A DNA stretch of 15,626 bases from Flavobacterium psychrophilum (lineage in GTDB: Bacteria; Bacteroidota; Bacteroidia; Flavobacteriales; Flavobacteriaceae), in assembly GCA_945872875.1 (NCBI GenBank), contig CAMCBB010000040.1, forward strand, positions 1 through 15,626, written 5' to 3'. Position numbers and translations under genes: made by a program. This document shows, in pieces, positions 14,175 through 15,626 of the stretch (position 1 is the stretch's first letter; each line of letters begins with the position of its first letter). The notes below the pieces were generated by a model, which worked only from the letters and a program-made list of their open reading frames with translations, made no database searches and was not told the DNA's origin.

Positions 14175-15626
14175 TTATTTATCTAACAGTGCTTCCTGGA
14201 TTACCTTTTGAATATCTTCTCTGATATTTTCTTTAGATAATTTATTAGAAGCATTAGAATCAGGGTAAGTTCTATTGGATAGAAAAACATATACAATTTC
14301 TGTTTCAGGATCGGCCCAAGCCATAGTTCCTGTAAAACCGGTATGACCAAAACTAGACTTTGAAACACAGTTGCAAGTAGGACCTTCTTTTCCTAATTGT
14401 GGTTTATCAAAACCTAAGCCTCTTCTGTTGCCTTCAGAGCAGAAATTGCACGTATTAAAAATATCAAAAGTAGTTGGTTTAAAATACTGAACACCACCAT
14501 AAGATCCTTTTTGAATATACATTTGCATAATTTTAGCAATATCCATGGCATTCGAGAATATTCCGGCATGACCAGCCACTCCCCCTTGCATAGCCGCTGC
14601 CATATCATGAACATATCCTTGAACCAAAGTGTGACGGAAATAACTGTCCTCCTCTGTTGGAGCAATAACACTTGCGTCAAATTTTTGTAATGGATTATAT
14701 AAAGTATTGTTCATTCCAAGAGATTTGTAGAAATTTTCAGAACTCAATACATTTAAAGATTTACCTGAAGTTTTCTCTAAATATTCTTTTAATAATATAA
14801 AGGTGAAGTCACTGTATTTGTATTCCTTTTTATCCAAAAGTTTACTATCTACAATTTGCTTCATAATACTATCTTGATAACCATTTCGCAGATACAAGTT
14901 TTCTGAAACTTGAGTTGTATATCCTGGTTTTGAATTTAAACTGTAATATTTATTGGAAGGACATTTTTCAGCATCTAAAGTAGCTTTATAAAATGGAATC
15001 CAAGGCTGAAGTTGTGCGTAATGAGAAAGTAAATCTTTAAATGAAATATCTTGCTTGTTACTTCCTTTTATTTGCGGTAGCATATCCCCTAACTTGCTAT
15101 CTAAATTTACTTTTCCTTGTTCAAATAACTGCATCACATTTGGCAAGGTAGAAACTATTTTGGTTAAGGATGCTACATCATATAAATCGGAATTTTGAAC
15201 TTTTACAAATGGCTCATAGGTTTGATAACCATATGATTTTTGAAAAATAACTTTACCTCTTCTAGCAACAAGAACTTGAATGCCAGGTGTCATTTTTCCT
15301 GAAATTGCCTTTTTTGCTAATTCATCAATTTTAGACAGTACTCTTGGACTCACCCCTACATTCTCGGGAGCAGTAAAACCTAAACGGTTTAATTTCTCAG
15401 TATTTAATCCATAACCATCTTTAAATTCTTCGTTAATAGAAACCGGTAATTTCCCTTGTGATTCAATTGCTCCAAATAATAATTCAGCTCCAACTATTTG
15501 TGAGAAATCACTATTTTGATACGACATTACTACTCCTTCAAAATCTTCAAAATTTGGAATAGTTGATAACGAATACGGTTTTGCAAACGCATCTAATATT
15601 ACTGTATTCTTCTTAGCAATATCTTG
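14175..15626 (-). CDS. GH3 beta-N-acetylhexosaminidase / serine hydrolase fusion (3' part)
   Basis: This frame is open to the right edge. The ATG at 15527 is probably internal, since the 33 codons before it (LDAFAKPYSLSTIPNFEDFEG and neighbours) belong to the same domain. The visible N-terminal part, through VVMSYQNSD and LLFGAIESQGKLPVSI, is the end of the glycoside hydrolase family 3 C-terminal domain. A class C beta-lactamase-like serine hydrolase then follows, with SxxK as SLTK (nucleotides 15170-15159), Y-x-N equivalent YSD (14816-14808) and HTG (14345-14337). All catalytic motifs are intact. Fusions of this kind are common in Bacteroidota and probably trim peptidoglycan sugars and peptides. 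The GH3 catalytic residues and any signal peptide lie outside the window. A CxxC and a CxC sit just ahead of HTG. Confidence 0.85.
   Translation of the reverse strand, partial: QDIAKKNTVILDAFAKPYSLSTIPNFEDFEGVVMSYQNSDFSQIVGAELLFGAIESQGKLPVSINEEFKDGYGLNTEKLNRLGFTAPENVGVSPRVLSKIDELAKKAISGKMTPGIQVLVARRGKVIFQKSYGYQTYEPFVKVQNSDLYDVASLTKIVSTLPNVMQLFEQGKVNLDSKLGDMLPQIKGSNKQDISFKDLLSHYAQLQPWIPFYKATLDAEKCPSNKYYSLNSKPGYTTQVSENLYLRNGYQDSIMKQIVDSKLLDKKEYKYSDFTFILLKEYLEKTSGKSLNVLSSENFYKSLGMNNTLYNPLQKFDASVIAPTEEDSYFRHTLVQGYVHDMAAAMQGGVAGHAGIFSNAMDIAKIMQMYIQKGSYGGVQYFKPTTFDIFNTCNFCSEGNRRGLGFDKPQLGKEGPTCNCVSKSSFGHTGFTGTMAWADPETEIVYVFLSNRTYPDSNASNKLSKENIREDIQKVIQEALLDK

Noticed and set aside
14147..14177. Imperfect inverted repeat CGAAG/CTTCG between the serine hydrolase and bshA
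   Set aside because: The stem is only five bases before mismatches and no T run follows, so neither a terminator nor an operator is supported.
14414..14680. Alternative minus-strand frame inside the serine hydrolase gene
   Set aside because: It lies wholly inside a gene with intact motifs, and its translation shows no domain or signal.
15527..15527. ATG at 15527 as the true start of the serine hydrolase
   Set aside because: The frame is open to the window edge and the upstream residues continue a GH3 C-terminal domain.

Overview
The window is strongly AT-rich, compact, and reads as ordinary chromosome of a Bacteroidota member, most likely a flavobacterium. Supporting signs are several -7 boxes of the TAnnTTTG type instead of E. 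coli-like promoters, start codons preceded by A/T-rich sequence without clear Shine-Dalgarno motifs, a Bacteroidota-type acetyl-CoA synthetase, a bacillithiol gene (bshA), a glycosidase/serine-hydrolase fusion and a DUF6155-type protein. No phage, transposon, CRISPR array, tRNA or rRNA is visible, and no stretch over 300 bases lacks a gene.

Layout. 1-192 is the end of a hotdog-fold thioesterase, whose stop overlaps the stop of a convergent YbdG-like mechanosensitive channel (184-1434, minus). The channel overlaps an upstream DUF3817 membrane protein gene (1427-1711, minus). A short divergent promoter region separates these from a DUF6155-like gene (1801) and a DEAD/DEAH-type helicase (2387-3925). 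An intergenic region with nested inverted repeats follows. Next is a two-gene unit: a cyclic-nucleotide-binding/CBS/DUF294 nucleotidyltransferase-like protein (4105-6018) and a DnaQ-like exonuclease-fold protein (6022-6618). Acetyl-CoA synthetase (acs, 6641-8548, minus) converges on this pair. Beyond a 204-base AT-rich gap with two palindromes lie, on the minus strand, a DAACS-family symporter (8753-10009) and chorismate synthase (aroC, 10009-11073), joined by a stop/start overlap. Two plus-strand envelope genes follow, a lipoprotein (11171) and a small beta-barrel protein (12044), ending at a bidirectional terminator. The right end is a minus-strand unit: a GH3/serine-hydrolase fusion running off the edge (14175-15626), bshA (12999-14132) and a small lipoprotein with a PrcB-like domain (12569-12991).

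How the genes work together. The best functional grouping is the acetate module. Acs makes acetyl-CoA and releases AMP and PPi. The neighbouring CNB-CBS-DUF294 protein has domains suited to sensing adenine nucleotides, and its partner has an exonuclease fold. This type of pair is known beside acetate-activation genes in other bacteria. Here the exonuclease has lost two expected catalytic residues, so the pair looks more regulatory than nucleolytic. The other genes look like standard housekeeping and envelope functions. I see no entirely new system; the most interesting points are the degenerate nuclease, the structured non-coding spots, and a four-cysteine loop in the serine hydrolase.
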